Below are positions 8,068 through 16,768 of a DNA stretch of 64,000 nucleotides, in pieces. Numbering within the stretch: the stretch's first letter is position 1; every line of letters begins with the position of its first letter. Under the pieces are notes generated by a model, which was not told where the DNA came from, did no database searches, and worked only from the letters and a program-made list of their open reading frames with translations. The position numbers and the translations under genes were made by a program. Source of the stretch: Luteimonas sp. (GTDB lineage: Bacteria > Pseudomonadota > Gammaproteobacteria > Xanthomonadales > Xanthomonadaceae); assembly GCA_024707405.1 (NCBI GenBank), contig JANPZU010000008.1, positions 186,001 to 250,000 on the forward strand. Reading direction: 5' to 3'.

Positions 8068-9620
8068 CCCTTCGCGACCAGCAGCGTGTCGCCGGTCATC
8101 TCGGCGGGTTTGGCGACGCCGATCAGGTCGAGGATGGTCGGTGCCAGGTCGCGCAACGCGCCACCACGACGCAGCGTCGCGTCGCGACTGCCGACGTACA
8201 CCAGATCCACCGGGCCGACCGTGTGCGAGGTGTGCGGCTCGCCCGTCAACGGGTCGCGCATCATTTCGCAGTTGCCGTGGTCGGCGGTGACCAGCAGTTC
8301 GCCGCCCTTCGCACGCACCGCGGCGACGATCTCGCCGACCGCCTTGTCCACGGTTTCGACCGCGGTGATCGCCGCCGACAGCACGCCGGTGTGGCCGACC
8401 ATGTCCGGATTGGCGAAGTTGCAGATCACCACGTCGAAGCGTTCGTCCTCCACCGCCTCGACCAGCTTCGCGCAGACTTCCGGCGCGCTCATCTCCGGCT
8501 GCAGATCGTAGGTGGCGACCTTCGGGCTGGGCACCAGGATGCGCTGCTCGCCGGGATACGGTTCCTCGCGGCCGCCGCCCATGAAGAAGGTGACGTGTGC
8601 GTATTTCTCGGTCTCGGCGATGCGCAGTTGCGTCATCTCGTTCGCACCCAGCACCTCGCCCAACGTGTTGGCGAGGTTGTCCGGCGCGAACGCAACCGGC
8701 GCCGGCAAGGTCGCGTCGTATTCGGTCAGGCACACGTAGCGCGACAACGCGGGCTTGCGCACGCCTTCGCCGAAGCCATCGAAGGCCGGCGACACGAAGG
8801 CCGAGCTCAACTGCCGCGCGCGGTCGGCGCGGAAGTTCATGAACACCACCGCATCGCCATCGCGCATCGGTTGCGCGCCCGCGAGTGCGGTCGGATCGAC
8901 GAACTCGTCGTTCTCGCCGCGGGCGTAAGCCGCCTGCAATGCCGACAACGCATCTGTTGCGTCGCCCTTGGCCTCGACGATGGCATCCCATGCCTTGCGC
9001 ACGCGCTCCCAGCGCTTGTCGCGATCCATCGCCCAGTAACGGCCGGACACGCTTGCGATGCGTGCATTGCCGAGCGCGTCGCACTTGGCCTGCAGCGCGC
9101 GCAGGCTGGGTTCGGCCGAACGCGGCGGCATGTCGCGGCCATCGAGGAAGGCGTGCACCGCGACCTTCGGCACGCCGCGCTTGGCGGCGAGTTCGAGCAT
9201 TGCGAAGATGTGCGCTTCGTGGCTGTGCACGCCGCCGGGCGAGAGCAGGCCGAACACGTGCAGCGTGCCGCCGTTGGCGAGCACCGCGTCACAAGCGGCA
9301 TTGAGTTCGGCATTGCCGAAGAAGCTGTCGTCCTCGATCGCCGCGTCGATGCGGGTGAGATCCTGGTACACGATGCGACCGGCACCGATGTTCATGTGCC
9401 CGACTTCGGAATTGCCCATCTGCCCGTCCGGCAAACCGACGAAACGGCCTTCGGTGTGGATCAGCGTGGTCGGGTGTTCGGCCAGCAGGCGACGCCAGGT
9501 CGGCACGTTCGCAAGCGCGATCGCGTTGTCGCGCGGATCGTCGCGATGGCCCCAGCCATCGAGGATCAGCAGCACGACGGGTTTGGGCCTGGCACGCGAG
9601 GGGGAAGCGGCATTTGGCAC
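8064..9620 (-). CDS. gpmI: 2,3-bisphosphoglycerate-independent phosphoglycerate mutase
   Basis: 518 residues, the usual length. It interconverts 3- and 2-phosphoglycerate in glycolysis using two Mn2+ ions. Visible signatures are VVLLILDGWG (metal-binding Asp 21), GNSEVGHMNIGAGR with the phosphorylated Ser 71, HLH-type and DGRDMPPRSA segments, NFANPDMVGHTG, and VTADHGNCEMM with further metal ligands. It is the first gene of a gpmI-envC-ctpA run on the minus strand, overlapping envC by 4 bases. Confidence 0.96.
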   Translation of the reverse strand: MPNAASPSRARPKPVVLLILDGWGHRDDPRDNAIALANVPTWRRLLAEHPTTLIHTEGRFVGLPDGQMGNSEVGHMNIGAGRIVYQDLTRIDAAIEDDSFFGNAELNAACDAVLANGGTLHVFGLLSPGGVHSHEAHIFAMLELAAKRGVPKVAVHAFLDGRDMPPRSAEPSLRALQAKCDALGNARIASVSGRYWAMDRDKRWERVRKAWDAIVEAKGDATDALSALQAAYARGENDEFVDPTALAGAQPMRDGDAVVFMNFRADRARQLSSAFVSPAFDGFGEGVRKPALSRYVCLTEYDATLPAPVAFAPDNLANTLGEVLGANEMTQLRIAETEKYAHVTFFMGGGREEPYPGEQRILVPSPKVATYDLQPEMSAPEVCAKLVEAVEDERFDVVICNFANPDMVGHTGVLSAAITAVETVDKAVGEIVAAVRAKGGELLVTADHGNCEMMRDPLTGEPHTSHTVGPVDLVYVGSRDATLRRGGALRDLAPTILDLIGVAKPAEMTGDTLLVAKG

Positions 9621-9744
9621 GACGATGGGCCCAGTGACGTATGACAGGTGCGATTGTAGCCAAGCCGGTGCACCCTAGTCGTGCACCTGCCGACCCCGTC
9701 GGCAACCCCACGGCTCCGTGCCTGAGACTCGCTGGAGATACGCC

Positions 9745-10419
9745 ATGAACCGCATCGCTTCCGCCATCGCCCTGTCGCTGTTGCTGGCCACAACGCCCGC
9801 GTTCGCCGATGGCGACAACGTGAGCAAGGTCAACGGCAGCATCACCGCCGAGTCCGGCAAGCAGTACGGCGACCTGAGCACGGTCAACGGCAGCATCCGG
9901 CTGCAGGACGGCAGCCGCAGCACCGGTGCGGACACGGTCAACGGCAGCATCCGCGCCGGCGACGGCATCGAGTCCGGCGGACTGTCCACCGTCAACGGCA
10001 GCATCCGCGTGGGTACGCAGGCGAAGGTGGACGGCAACGTCGGCACCGTGAACGGCAGCATCTTCATCGACCGTGGCGGCATCGTCGATGGCAACATCGA
10101 AACCGTGAATGGTGCGATCGGCCTGGTCGCCACCACCGTCGAAGGCAACGTGGAGACCGTCGCCGGCGACGTCACCATCGGCATCGGGTCGCGCGTCACC
10201 GGCCACATCAAGGTCATCAAGCCGACGGCCAACTGGCTGCCGATCTCGGTCGGCAACAAGCGTCCGCCGCGCATCGTCATCGGCCCCGACGCCGTGGTCG
10301 AGGGCGATCTGGTGTTCGAGCGCGAAGTCGTGCTCTACGTGCACCAGACCGCGCGCACGGGCACCGTCACCGGCGCGACGCCGATTCCCTACGACACGCC
10401 GCGCGCTCCCAGCCAGTAA
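9745..10419 (+). CDS. Secreted VNGSI-repeat protein of unknown function
   Basis: 224 residues with a signal peptide (MNRIASAIALSLLLATTPAF, cut after ADG or so). The mature part contains regularly spaced copies of [KT]VNGSI: six exact VNGSI units plus degenerate ones (VNGAI, VAGDV), at intervals of about 17-22 residues. Each is followed by polar residues and a Gly/Asp turn. This periodicity is expected for a right-handed beta-helix or beta-solenoid, as in polymer-forming (bactofilin-like) or DUF4097-type proteins. No catalytic motif is seen. A GGAGA ribosome-binding site precedes ATG 9745. It stands alone between gpmI (divergent) and the M28 peptidase gene. Confidence 0.75.
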   Translation: MNRIASAIALSLLLATTPAFADGDNVSKVNGSITAESGKQYGDLSTVNGSIRLQDGSRSTGADTVNGSIRAGDGIESGGLSTVNGSIRVGTQAKVDGNVGTVNGSIFIDRGGIVDGNIETVNGAIGLVATTVEGNVETVAGDVTIGIGSRVTGHIKVIKPTANWLPISVGNKRPPRIVIGPDAVVEGDLVFEREVVLYVHQTARTGTVTGATPIPYDTPRAPSQ

Positions 10420-10496
10420 GCCCCGCGCGGCACCTCCGGAGGCGGCCCGAAGCGCTTGGCGTAGAATCGGGGGTTCGTTTTCCCTGGAGCCGCTGC

Positions 10497-12191
10497 ATGC
10501 GTTCTTCCCTGCTACTCCTCTGCGCCGGTACCGCGCTGCTGGTCGCCTGCAACCGCGAACAGCCCGCCGAGACCGCTTCCGCGACATCCCCGCACGCCGG
10601 GCATGCATTCAAGTCCGAGATCGACGCCGACGATTTCCGCGTCATGGTCGAAGCGCTGGCTTCGGACGATTTCGAGGGCCGCGCGCCCGGTTCGCCCGGC
10701 GGCGAGAAGACCGTCGAATACATCAAGGCGCAGTTCGAGCGCATCGGGCTGGAACCCGGCGGCGAGAACGGCACCTTCTTCCAGACCGTGCCGATGGTCG
10801 AAACGACCGCCGACGAATCCACGGTGCTCAAGCTCGACAGCAACGGCAAGGCACGCGACCTGCAGTTCGGCACCGACATGGTGATCGGCACCCGCACCGG
10901 CAAGCCCGAGATCAACGTCGCCGACAGCGAGCTGGTGTTCGTCGGCTACGGCGTGGATGCGCCGGAACAGGGTTGGAACGACTACGCCGGCATCGACGTC
11001 ACCGGCAAGACCGTGCTCATGTTCGTCAACGACCCGGGTTTCCACGCCAAGGACGAGTCGCTGTTCGAAGGCAACCGGATGACTTACTACGGTCGCTGGA
11101 CGTACAAGTTCGAGGAGGCCGCGCGCAAGGGCGCCGCCGCCGCGCTGATCATCCACGACACCGAGGGCGCGTCCTACGGCTGGGACGTGGTGAAGAACTC
11201 CTGGTCGGGCGCGCAGTTCGACCTGCGCACCGAGGACGACCCGGAACCGCGCCTGCCGGCGCAGGGCTGGATCACCGGCGATGTCGCACGCCAGTTGTTC
11301 GCCGACTCCGGCCATGACCTCGACGCGATGTACGTCGCCGCCAACCAGCGCGGCTTCAAGGCCGTGCCGCTGAAGGCGAAGGTGTCGTTCGACCTCAAGA
11401 GCACGGTGAGCGAAAGCTCGTCGCGCAACGTGGTCGGCTACCTGCGCGGCAGCGAACGTCCCGACGAGACCGTGATCTACATGGGCCACTGGGACTACCT
11501 GGGCAAGCACGAGGGCCACGATCCGGCCAACGGCGTCGACGCGCTCTACAACGGCGCGGTGGACAACGCCACCGGCATCGCCGGCATCATCGAGATCGCG
11601 GAGAAGTTCGCCGCGGGCCCGCGCCCGGCGCGTTCGGTGGTGTTCCTGGCGGTCACGCTGGAGGAATCCGGCCTGCTCGGCTCCAAGTACTACGTCGCGC
11701 AGCCGTCGTTCCCGCTCAACAAGACGGTCGGCGTGATCAACCTCGACGCGATGAGCGTCGGCGGTCGTTCACGCGACATCGTGGTCAACGGCCTGGGCAG
11801 TTCCGAGCTGGAAGACCTGCTCAAGACGCACGCCGACGCGCAGCAGCGCGTGCTGGTGGAAGAAGGCAACCCGGCGGGTGGCTTCTACTTCCGCTCCGAC
11901 CACTTCAACTTCGCCAAGGCCGGCGTGCCGGCGCTGTACGCGAAGGGCGGCAGCGACCTGCTGGAAGGCGGCACCGAGGCCGGCAAGATCGCCAACGAGG
12001 ACTACGCGCGCCGTTACCACCAGCCCAGCGACGAGATCCACGACGGCTGGCGCTGGGACGGCATCATCGAAGACCTGCAGGCGGTGTACAACGTGGGCAA
12101 CGACCTCGCCACCGGCGACGGCTGGCCCAACTGGTACGAAGGCAACCCCTTCAAGGCCGCGCGCGACAAGATGCGTCCCGCTGCCGAATGA
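10497..12191 (+). CDS. Lipoprotein M28-family metallopeptidase with PA domain
   Basis: 564 residues. The N-terminus has a lipobox (LLVACN), so it is probably anchored to a membrane on the periplasmic side. A protease-associated (PA) domain occupies about residues 120-270 (KTVLMFVNDPGF ... AARKGAAAALIIHD). The M28 catalytic domain follows, with predicted zinc ligands and catalytic residues H331 and D333 (MGHWDYLG), D356 (GAVDNATG), E389/E390 (LEESGLLG), D417 (NLDAM) and H469 (RSDHFNF). Such enzymes are aminopeptidases or carboxypeptidases feeding on exported peptides. A strong terminator follows the stop. The substrate is unknown. Confidence 0.9.
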   Translation: MRSSLLLLCAGTALLVACNREQPAETASATSPHAGHAFKSEIDADDFRVMVEALASDDFEGRAPGSPGGEKTVEYIKAQFERIGLEPGGENGTFFQTVPMVETTADESTVLKLDSNGKARDLQFGTDMVIGTRTGKPEINVADSELVFVGYGVDAPEQGWNDYAGIDVTGKTVLMFVNDPGFHAKDESLFEGNRMTYYGRWTYKFEEAARKGAAAALIIHDTEGASYGWDVVKNSWSGAQFDLRTEDDPEPRLPAQGWITGDVARQLFADSGHDLDAMYVAANQRGFKAVPLKAKVSFDLKSTVSESSSRNVVGYLRGSERPDETVIYMGHWDYLGKHEGHDPANGVDALYNGAVDNATGIAGIIEIAEKFAAGPRPARSVVFLAVTLEESGLLGSKYYVAQPSFPLNKTVGVINLDAMSVGGRSRDIVVNGLGSSELEDLLKTHADAQQRVLVEEGNPAGGFYFRSDHFNFAKAGVPALYAKGGSDLLEGGTEAGKIANEDYARRYHQPSDEIHDGWRWDGIIEDLQAVYNVGNDLATGDGWPNWYEGNPFKAARDKMRPAAE

Positions 12192-12213
12192 CAGGCTTCG
12201 CGCATCGATCCAT

Positions 12214-12244
12214 GGAACGGCGCCGCAAGGCGCCGTTCCTGTTT
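12214..12244 (+). terminator. Rho-independent terminator after the M28 peptidase gene
   Basis: Perfect 11-bp stem GGAACGGCGCC-GCAA-GGCGCCGTTCC at 12214-12239, followed by TGTTT. It sits just beyond the stop at 12191. Confidence 0.8.
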
Positions 12245-12256
12245 CCGGGCAATCCT

Positions 12257-13294
12257 TCAGCGCGGCATTGCGACCATCGGCGGCGCGAACTGGCCGCGCT
12301 CCACGCCTTCGCCCCAGGTTTCGGGACGTGGACGCCAGTCGCCTTCGCCCAGCACCGCTTCGACCAGGTGTTCGAGCGGATAGCCAAGCAGGCCTTCCGC
12401 ACCGATCCCGCCATCGGCCATATCCGCGGCCGCGACGAAGGCACGGAACGCAGGCTCGTCGTTCGCGATCATCGCGGTGATGGCCCTGGCCAGTTCATAG
12501 GACAGGCGATTGCCGTCGTCCGTGCGCAGGAACGACTTCCCGCTCCAGAACGCCTGGATGCCGTCGGCATCCCAGTACGCCACGTGCTGCGCGGCCAGTT
12601 CCCTGGGCGTGTACAACTGCATCTGCGGATGGCTCAGCTGCGGGAACAAGGCCTGCTCGGTATTCACCGCAAGGCCTTCGTTGAGCCACGCCGGGATCGG
12701 CAGGTGGTCGAGCAGGCAATGGGTCAGCTCGTGGGCGATCACCGGCTCCATCATGTCCACAGCGTCGCCGGGCAAGGCGAAGTGTCCGTATCCGGCCTGG
12801 ATGTACATGCCGCTGGACATCGCGTACTCGCCACCTTCCGGGCCGTAGTGGGAGACGTACTCGCAGTAGTCGTCATGGTTGTCGAACACGATGGCGACAT
12901 GCTTGCCAAAGCCATCGTCATTGGCCAGCGGCCCGAGGTTGCGACGGATGCGCGCGAGCATCCGCTCGCAGGCCTGCAGGAACAGTACCTCCGCGCGCGG
13001 CGGCAGCGCGGAAAGCAGCAGGAACTCCTTCGACTCACGCAACCGCAGTGGCGTGGCAGTCGCCGTGGACAAGGCCTCAAGCCATGCGCCTGCCGCCGCA
13101 GCCCAGTACGCATGTCGCCGTTCGGCGGGCCAGTCCGGATCCTCGCCATCGGCGATGCGTGCCCAGTCGGCGATCGGCAATCGTGTCCCCGCCTGCCAGT
13201 GCATCGCCACCGGCACGCGCTCCGCGGCTTGCACCGTCGCGACCGGTGCCTCGCCGGGCTTGCCCGCGAACCACCTGGACAGTCGCTGCAGCAT
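12257..13294 (-). CDS. Uncharacterised protein with gluzincin HExxH...E motif (putative zinc metallopeptidase)
   Basis: 345 residues, no signal peptide recognised. The helix AHELTHCLLDHLP holds H188ELTH192, and 14 residues on comes WLNEGLA with E206. This HExxH-(x)n-E arrangement is the metal site of gluzincin (MA clan) peptidases. Otherwise the sequence is unlike any family I can name. The N-terminal third is Ala/Trp-rich and the region before the motif (FDNHDDYCEYVSHYG) resembles the basic secretory or peptidase-MA-like fold. A soluble zinc peptidase is inferred, but activity is unproven. It converges on the M28 gene across a terminator. Confidence 0.7.
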   Translation of the reverse strand: MLQRLSRWFAGKPGEAPVATVQAAERVPVAMHWQAGTRLPIADWARIADGEDPDWPAERRHAYWAAAAGAWLEALSTATATPLRLRESKEFLLLSALPPRAEVLFLQACERMLARIRRNLGPLANDDGFGKHVAIVFDNHDDYCEYVSHYGPEGGEYAMSSGMYIQAGYGHFALPGDAVDMMEPVIAHELTHCLLDHLPIPAWLNEGLAVNTEQALFPQLSHPQMQLYTPRELAAQHVAYWDADGIQAFWSGKSFLRTDDGNRLSYELARAITAMIANDEPAFRAFVAAADMADGGIGAEGLLGYPLEHLVEAVLGEGDWRPRPETWGEGVERGQFAPPMVAMPR

Positions 13295-13373
13295 CCTTCC
13301 CCCTGTTTGCCGGCGCGCCGTGCCGCGACGCGGCCATGGGCGTTACGCTATCGCTTTCCGGGGAGGAATTGCC

Positions 13374-13772
13374 ATGACCATCGCCACCGCCTACTGGTGC
13401 GTCCTGATCGCCGCCGCGTTGCCCTACGTGTGGATATTCGTCACCAAGACCGGTGCGCCGAAGTACAACAATCGCAACCCGCGGGCGTGGATCGCCAAGC
13501 AGGAAGGCAACTACAAGGTGCAGCGCGCGAATGGCGCCCACCTCAACGCACTCGAAGCCTTCGCACCCTTCGCCGCCGGCGTGGTGCTTGCGCAACTCGC
13601 TGGCGTCGATCCCGCGCGCATCGCGCTGCTCGCCGTCGCCTTCATCGTGCTGCGCGTGCTGCACGGCGTGCTCTACATCGCCGACGTGCCGCTGGGCCGC
13701 AGCCTGGCGTGGCTTGGCGGCTATGCCTGCGTGATCGTGTTGCTGGCGTTGGCGGCGATGGGCATCGCCTGA
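13374..13772 (+). CDS. MAPEG family membrane protein
   Basis: 132 residues with four hydrophobic helices. The segment NPRAWIAKQEGNYKVQRANG followed by HLNALEAFAPFAAGVVLA is the signature of bacterial MAPEG proteins (membrane-associated eicosanoid/glutathione metabolism superfamily), which include glutathione-dependent enzymes of unknown substrate. It has a strong ribosome-binding site (GGGGAGGA at 13360-13367), six bases before ATG. It converges on tyrS with an 18-base gap. Confidence 0.88.
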   Translation: MTIATAYWCVLIAAALPYVWIFVTKTGAPKYNNRNPRAWIAKQEGNYKVQRANGAHLNALEAFAPFAAGVVLAQLAGVDPARIALLAVAFIVLRVLHGVLYIADVPLGRSLAWLGGYACVIVLLALAAMGIA

Positions 13773-13790
13773 TCCTTCCCGCGGCTCCGC

Positions 13791-15005
13791 TCAGCCCGCA
13801 ACCAGCCGCACCCGCGCGAAGTTGCGCTTGCCCACCTGCAGCACGCCCTCGAAACCGGGGGCGAAGCTGGCGTTGGGATCTTCCACCACCACGCCTTCCA
13901 CCTTCACCGCGCGCTCCTTGAGCTTGCGGTTGGCTTCGGAATTGCTGGGCGTGATGCCGGCGGCGGTCAGCAACGCGGCGATGCGGATGCCTTCGGCGGG
14001 GATCGCCACGTCCTGCAGCGCCAACAGCGTGGTATCGCCCTGCCCGGTCACCGCGGCATGCCAGCCGGCGATGGCGGTTTCGGCGGCGGCGGCGTCGTGG
14101 AAGCGGGTGGCGAGTTCGCGCGCGAGGCGCAGCTTGATGTCGCGCGGGTTGAGCCCCGCGGCCACGTCGGCCTTGAGCGCCTTCGCCTCGTCGATGGAAA
14201 TGTCGAAGCTCAGCAGTTCGATCCAGTCCCACATCAGCGCGTCGCCGATCTTCATGGTCTTGTTGACGATGTCGATCGCCGGCTCGTTCACGCCGATGTA
14301 ATTGCCCAGCGACTTGCCCATCTTGTTCACGCCGTCCAGGCCCACCAGCAGCGGCATGGTCAGCACCACCTGCGGTTTCTGGCCGTGGTGTTCCTGCAGG
14401 CCGCGGCCCATCAGCAGGTTGAACTTCTGGTCGGTGCCGCCGCATTCCACGTCGGCCTCCAGCGCGACCGAGTCGTAGCCCTGCACCAGCGGATACAGGA
14501 ACTCGTGGATGGCGATCGACTGCTGCGCGGCAAAGCGCTTGGCGAATTCGTCGCGCTCCAGCATGCGCGCCACGGTGTGCTGCCCGGCGAGCCGGATCAT
14601 GTCCGCGGCCGACATTTTGCCGAACCACTCCGAATTGAAACGGACTTCCGTCTTTTCGCGATCGAGCACCTTGAACACCTGCGCCTCGTAGGTGCGGGCG
14701 TTGGCCAGCACGTCCTCGCGGCTGAGCGGCGGGCGGGTGGCACTCTTGCCGGACGGGTCGCCGATCATCCCGGTGAAGTCGCCGATCAGGAAGATCACCG
14801 TGTGGCCGAGATCCTGGAACTGCCGCATCTTGTTGAGCAGCACCGTGTGGCCCAGGTGCAGGTCGGGCGCGGTGGGGTCGAAGCCGGCCTTGACCCGCAG
14901 CGGGCGACCCGAAGCCAGCCGCTCGGCCAGGTCCTCGCGCTTGAGGATCTCGTCGGTGCCCCGGCTGATGAGGTCGAGGGCGGGGGAGGCGGCGGGCTGG
15001 GTCAT
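13791..15005 (-). CDS. tyrS: Tyrosine--tRNA ligase
   Basis: 404 residues from the chosen start ([13 protein letters not shown]). Class I aminoacyl-tRNA synthetase signatures are present: the HIGH-type motif H50LGH53 ([10 protein letters not shown]), the tyrosine-site segment [15 protein letters not shown], and the KMSKS-type loop K228MGKS232. A C-terminal S4-like RNA-binding domain occupies roughly residues 340-404 ([16 protein letters not shown]). It activates tyrosine with ATP and charges tRNA-Tyr. An upstream in-frame start (15056) would add 17 arginine-rich residues and is not favoured. It is divergent from the mepM-like gene across an AT-rich gap. Confidence 0.95.
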   Translation of the reverse strand: MTQPAASPALDLISRGTDEILKREDLAERLASGRPLRVKAGFDPTAPDLHLGHTVLLNKMRQFQDLGHTVIFLIGDFTGMIGDPSGKSATRPPLSREDVLANARTYEAQVFKVLDREKTEVRFNSEWFGKMSAADMIRLAGQHTVARMLERDEFAKRFAAQQSIAIHEFLYPLVQGYDSVALEADVECGGTDQKFNLLMGRGLQEHHGQKPQVVLTMPLLVGLDGVNKMGKSLGNYIGVNEPAIDIVNKTMKIGDALMWDWIELLSFDISIDEAKALKADVAAGLNPRDIKLRLARELATRFHDAAAAETAIAGWHAAVTGQGDTTLLALQDVAIPAEGIRIAALLTAAGITPSNSEANRKLKERAVKVEGVVVEDPNASFAPGFEGVLQVGKRNFARVRLVAG

Positions 15006-15115
15006 GGCTGAACGGGTCGGCAGGCGGGCACGGCCGGAGTGTGAAGCCGGCCGCAAGAAACAATTAAATTACCGTTAATCCCATCGGCCCCGAAAAAGCC
15101 AGTCGGGTCAAGGAT

Positions 15116-15144
15116 TTGACGCATCTAGTTCACGTGCTTATGGT
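15116..15144 (+). promoter_or_regulatory. Sigma-70 promoter for the mepM-like gene
   Basis: TTGACG (15116-15121), a 17-base spacer, then TATGGT (15139-15144). Predicted start is near 15151, giving a short leader before ATG 15184. It is one of the best promoter matches in the window. Confidence 0.65.
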
Positions 15145-15183
15145 ACCGCCTCAACGCGCCCGTCACACCACGTGGACACGCCC

Positions 15184-16671
15184 ATGACGCACCCAGACTT
15201 GCCGACGGACAGGCAAAAGAACGATCTCGTCCGGCAAGGCAACCTGCGTGCCGCCGCGCAGAACACCGCAAACGAACAGGCCTACGCGGATCCTTCCGAC
15301 GCCGGCCAACGCTTCTCCTTCAACGGACGCTGGTCGCGCCGCGACTGGGCGCATGCCAGCCTGTTCGCCACGCTCGGCGCGCTGGTCGTGGCGATGGTGC
15401 CCGGCTTCTCCAACGCCATGCAGCAGGGCACCACCGGTCGGCCCGCGCTGACCACGATGGCCCTGCCGCTGCCGCCGCTGTCCGCGGTCGCCCGCCAGCA
15501 GGCCCCCGTCGACAACTGGCACCTGGTGACCGTCGCCCAGGGCCAGACCCTCGGCGCGATCTTCGAGGAGCTCGGCATCCCCGCCGCCACCCTGCACAGG
15601 CTGCTCGATGCGTCCAAGGACAAGCAGGCACTCACCCGGCTGCGCCCGGGCGCCGTGCTCGGCTTCGACCAGACCGCCGACGGCACCCTGCGCGGCTTCC
15701 GCTACGACCGCAACGACAGCCAGCGCATCGTGCTGTCGCTCAAGGGCGACCAGGTCGCCGAGAAGATCGTCGAACGCCCGGTCGAAATCCGCACCGCCGT
15801 CATCAGTGGCGAAGTCGGCCGCTCGCTGTTCCACTCGGCACGCAAGCTCGGCCTGAGCGGCAACACCATCAACAAGCTGACCGACGACATCTTCCAGTAC
15901 GACATCGACTTCTCGAAGGACGTCACCTCCGGTGACCGCTTCAGCGTGGTGGTCGAACAACACTGGCGCGAAGGCGAACTGATCCGCACCGGCGACGTGT
16001 CCGCGGCCATCTTCACCGCCAAGGGCAAGCCGTTCACCGCCGTGCGCTTCGAGCGCAACGGCAAGCCCGAGTACTTCACCGCCGAAGGCCGGCCGCTGAA
16101 GAAGAGTTTCATCCGCAGCCCGATCCAGTACGCGCGCCTGAGCTCGAACTTCGGATCGCGCCGCCACCCGGTGCTGGGCACCACCCGCATGCACAAGGGC
16201 GTGGACTACGCCGCGCGCACCGGCACCCCGATCATGGCCGCCGGCGACGCCCGCGTGGTGTCCTCGGGCTGGCAGGGCGGCTACGGCAACACCGTCGTGC
16301 TCGACCACGGCCGCGGCTACACCACGCTGTACGCGCACATGTCGCGCACCGCCGGCCTGCGCCGCGGGCAATCGGTGCGCCAGGGCCAGGTGATCGGCTA
16401 CGTCGGCTCGACCGGCCTGTCGACCGGGCCGCACCTGCACTACGAATTCCGCATCAACGGCGTGCACCGCAACCCGCTGCAGCACACCATGCCGCCGCCG
16501 GAACCGCTGAGCGGCACGATGCTCGCCGAATTCCGCCGCAGCACCGCGCCCGCCCTGGAGCGCATCCGCGAAGTGGAAGAAATCATCTACGCCACCGTCC
16601 CGGCGCGTCCCTCCGAGGACGACACCCAGGTGGCCGAAGCCCCGGCACCGGCATCCGGCAAGCGCGGCTGA
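15184..16671 (+). CDS. MepM-like M23 peptidoglycan DD-endopeptidase
   Basis: 495 residues. A membrane anchor or signal segment lies at about residues 58-80 (LFATLGALVVAMVPGFSNAM). A LysM/OapA-like region follows (VTVAQGQTLGAIFEELG), then a middle domain and a C-terminal M23 domain with intact zinc ligands: H and D in RMHKGVDYAARTG and HxH in GPHLHYEFR. Such enzymes cut peptide cross-links of peptidoglycan to allow wall growth. A GTG 12 bases upstream (15172) is an alternative start. In contrast to the EnvC-type protein in this window, the catalytic residues are all kept. It has its own near-consensus promoter. Confidence 0.9.
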   Translation: MTHPDLPTDRQKNDLVRQGNLRAAAQNTANEQAYADPSDAGQRFSFNGRWSRRDWAHASLFATLGALVVAMVPGFSNAMQQGTTGRPALTTMALPLPPLSAVARQQAPVDNWHLVTVAQGQTLGAIFEELGIPAATLHRLLDASKDKQALTRLRPGAVLGFDQTADGTLRGFRYDRNDSQRIVLSLKGDQVAEKIVERPVEIRTAVISGEVGRSLFHSARKLGLSGNTINKLTDDIFQYDIDFSKDVTSGDRFSVVVEQHWREGELIRTGDVSAAIFTAKGKPFTAVRFERNGKPEYFTAEGRPLKKSFIRSPIQYARLSSNFGSRRHPVLGTTRMHKGVDYAARTGTPIMAAGDARVVSSGWQGGYGNTVVLDHGRGYTTLYAHMSRTAGLRRGQSVRQGQVIGYVGSTGLSTGPHLHYEFRINGVHRNPLQHTMPPPEPLSGTMLAEFRRSTAPALERIREVEEIIYATVPARPSEDDTQVAEAPAPASGKRG

Positions 16672-16681
16672 TGCAATACCT

Positions 16682-16705
16682 CCTTCCCCTGCTTGCGGGG
16701 GAAGG
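16682..16705. repeat. Short palindrome CCTTCCCC...GGGGAAGG
   Basis: An 8-bp stem with an 8-base loop just after the mepM-like stop. No T-run follows on the + strand. It resembles GC-rich interspersed palindromes common in this family; a weak terminator role is possible. Confidence 0.45.
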
Positions 16706-16755
16706 TCGGGATGGGGGCGACACCACGACCCGCCATCCCCATCCACGCCCTGACC

Positions 16756-16761
16756 TAGAAT
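16756..16761 (+). promoter_or_regulatory. Putative -10 element for a leaderless anmK mRNA
   Basis: TAGAAT lies 7 bases before ATG 16769 with no Shine-Dalgarno sequence. No clear -35 element. Confidence 0.35.
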
Positions 16762-16768
16762 CACGGGC

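Noticed and set aside
9800..10130. Possible CRISPR-like or tandem DNA repeat
   Set aside because: The repeated GTCAACGGCAGCATC units are codons of the VNGSI protein; spacing varies and no cas genes are nearby.
15057..15115. Promoter for tyrS in the AT-rich gap
   Set aside because: TAATTT- and TTAACG-like pieces occur on the minus strand, but no pair has acceptable spacing.
15172..15183. GTG at 15172 as the start of the mepM-like gene
   Set aside because: Possible, but ATG 15184 fits better; kept as an alternative only.
16682..16740. Strong terminator after the mepM-like gene
   Set aside because: The stem is good but no T-run follows; listed as a palindromic repeat instead.
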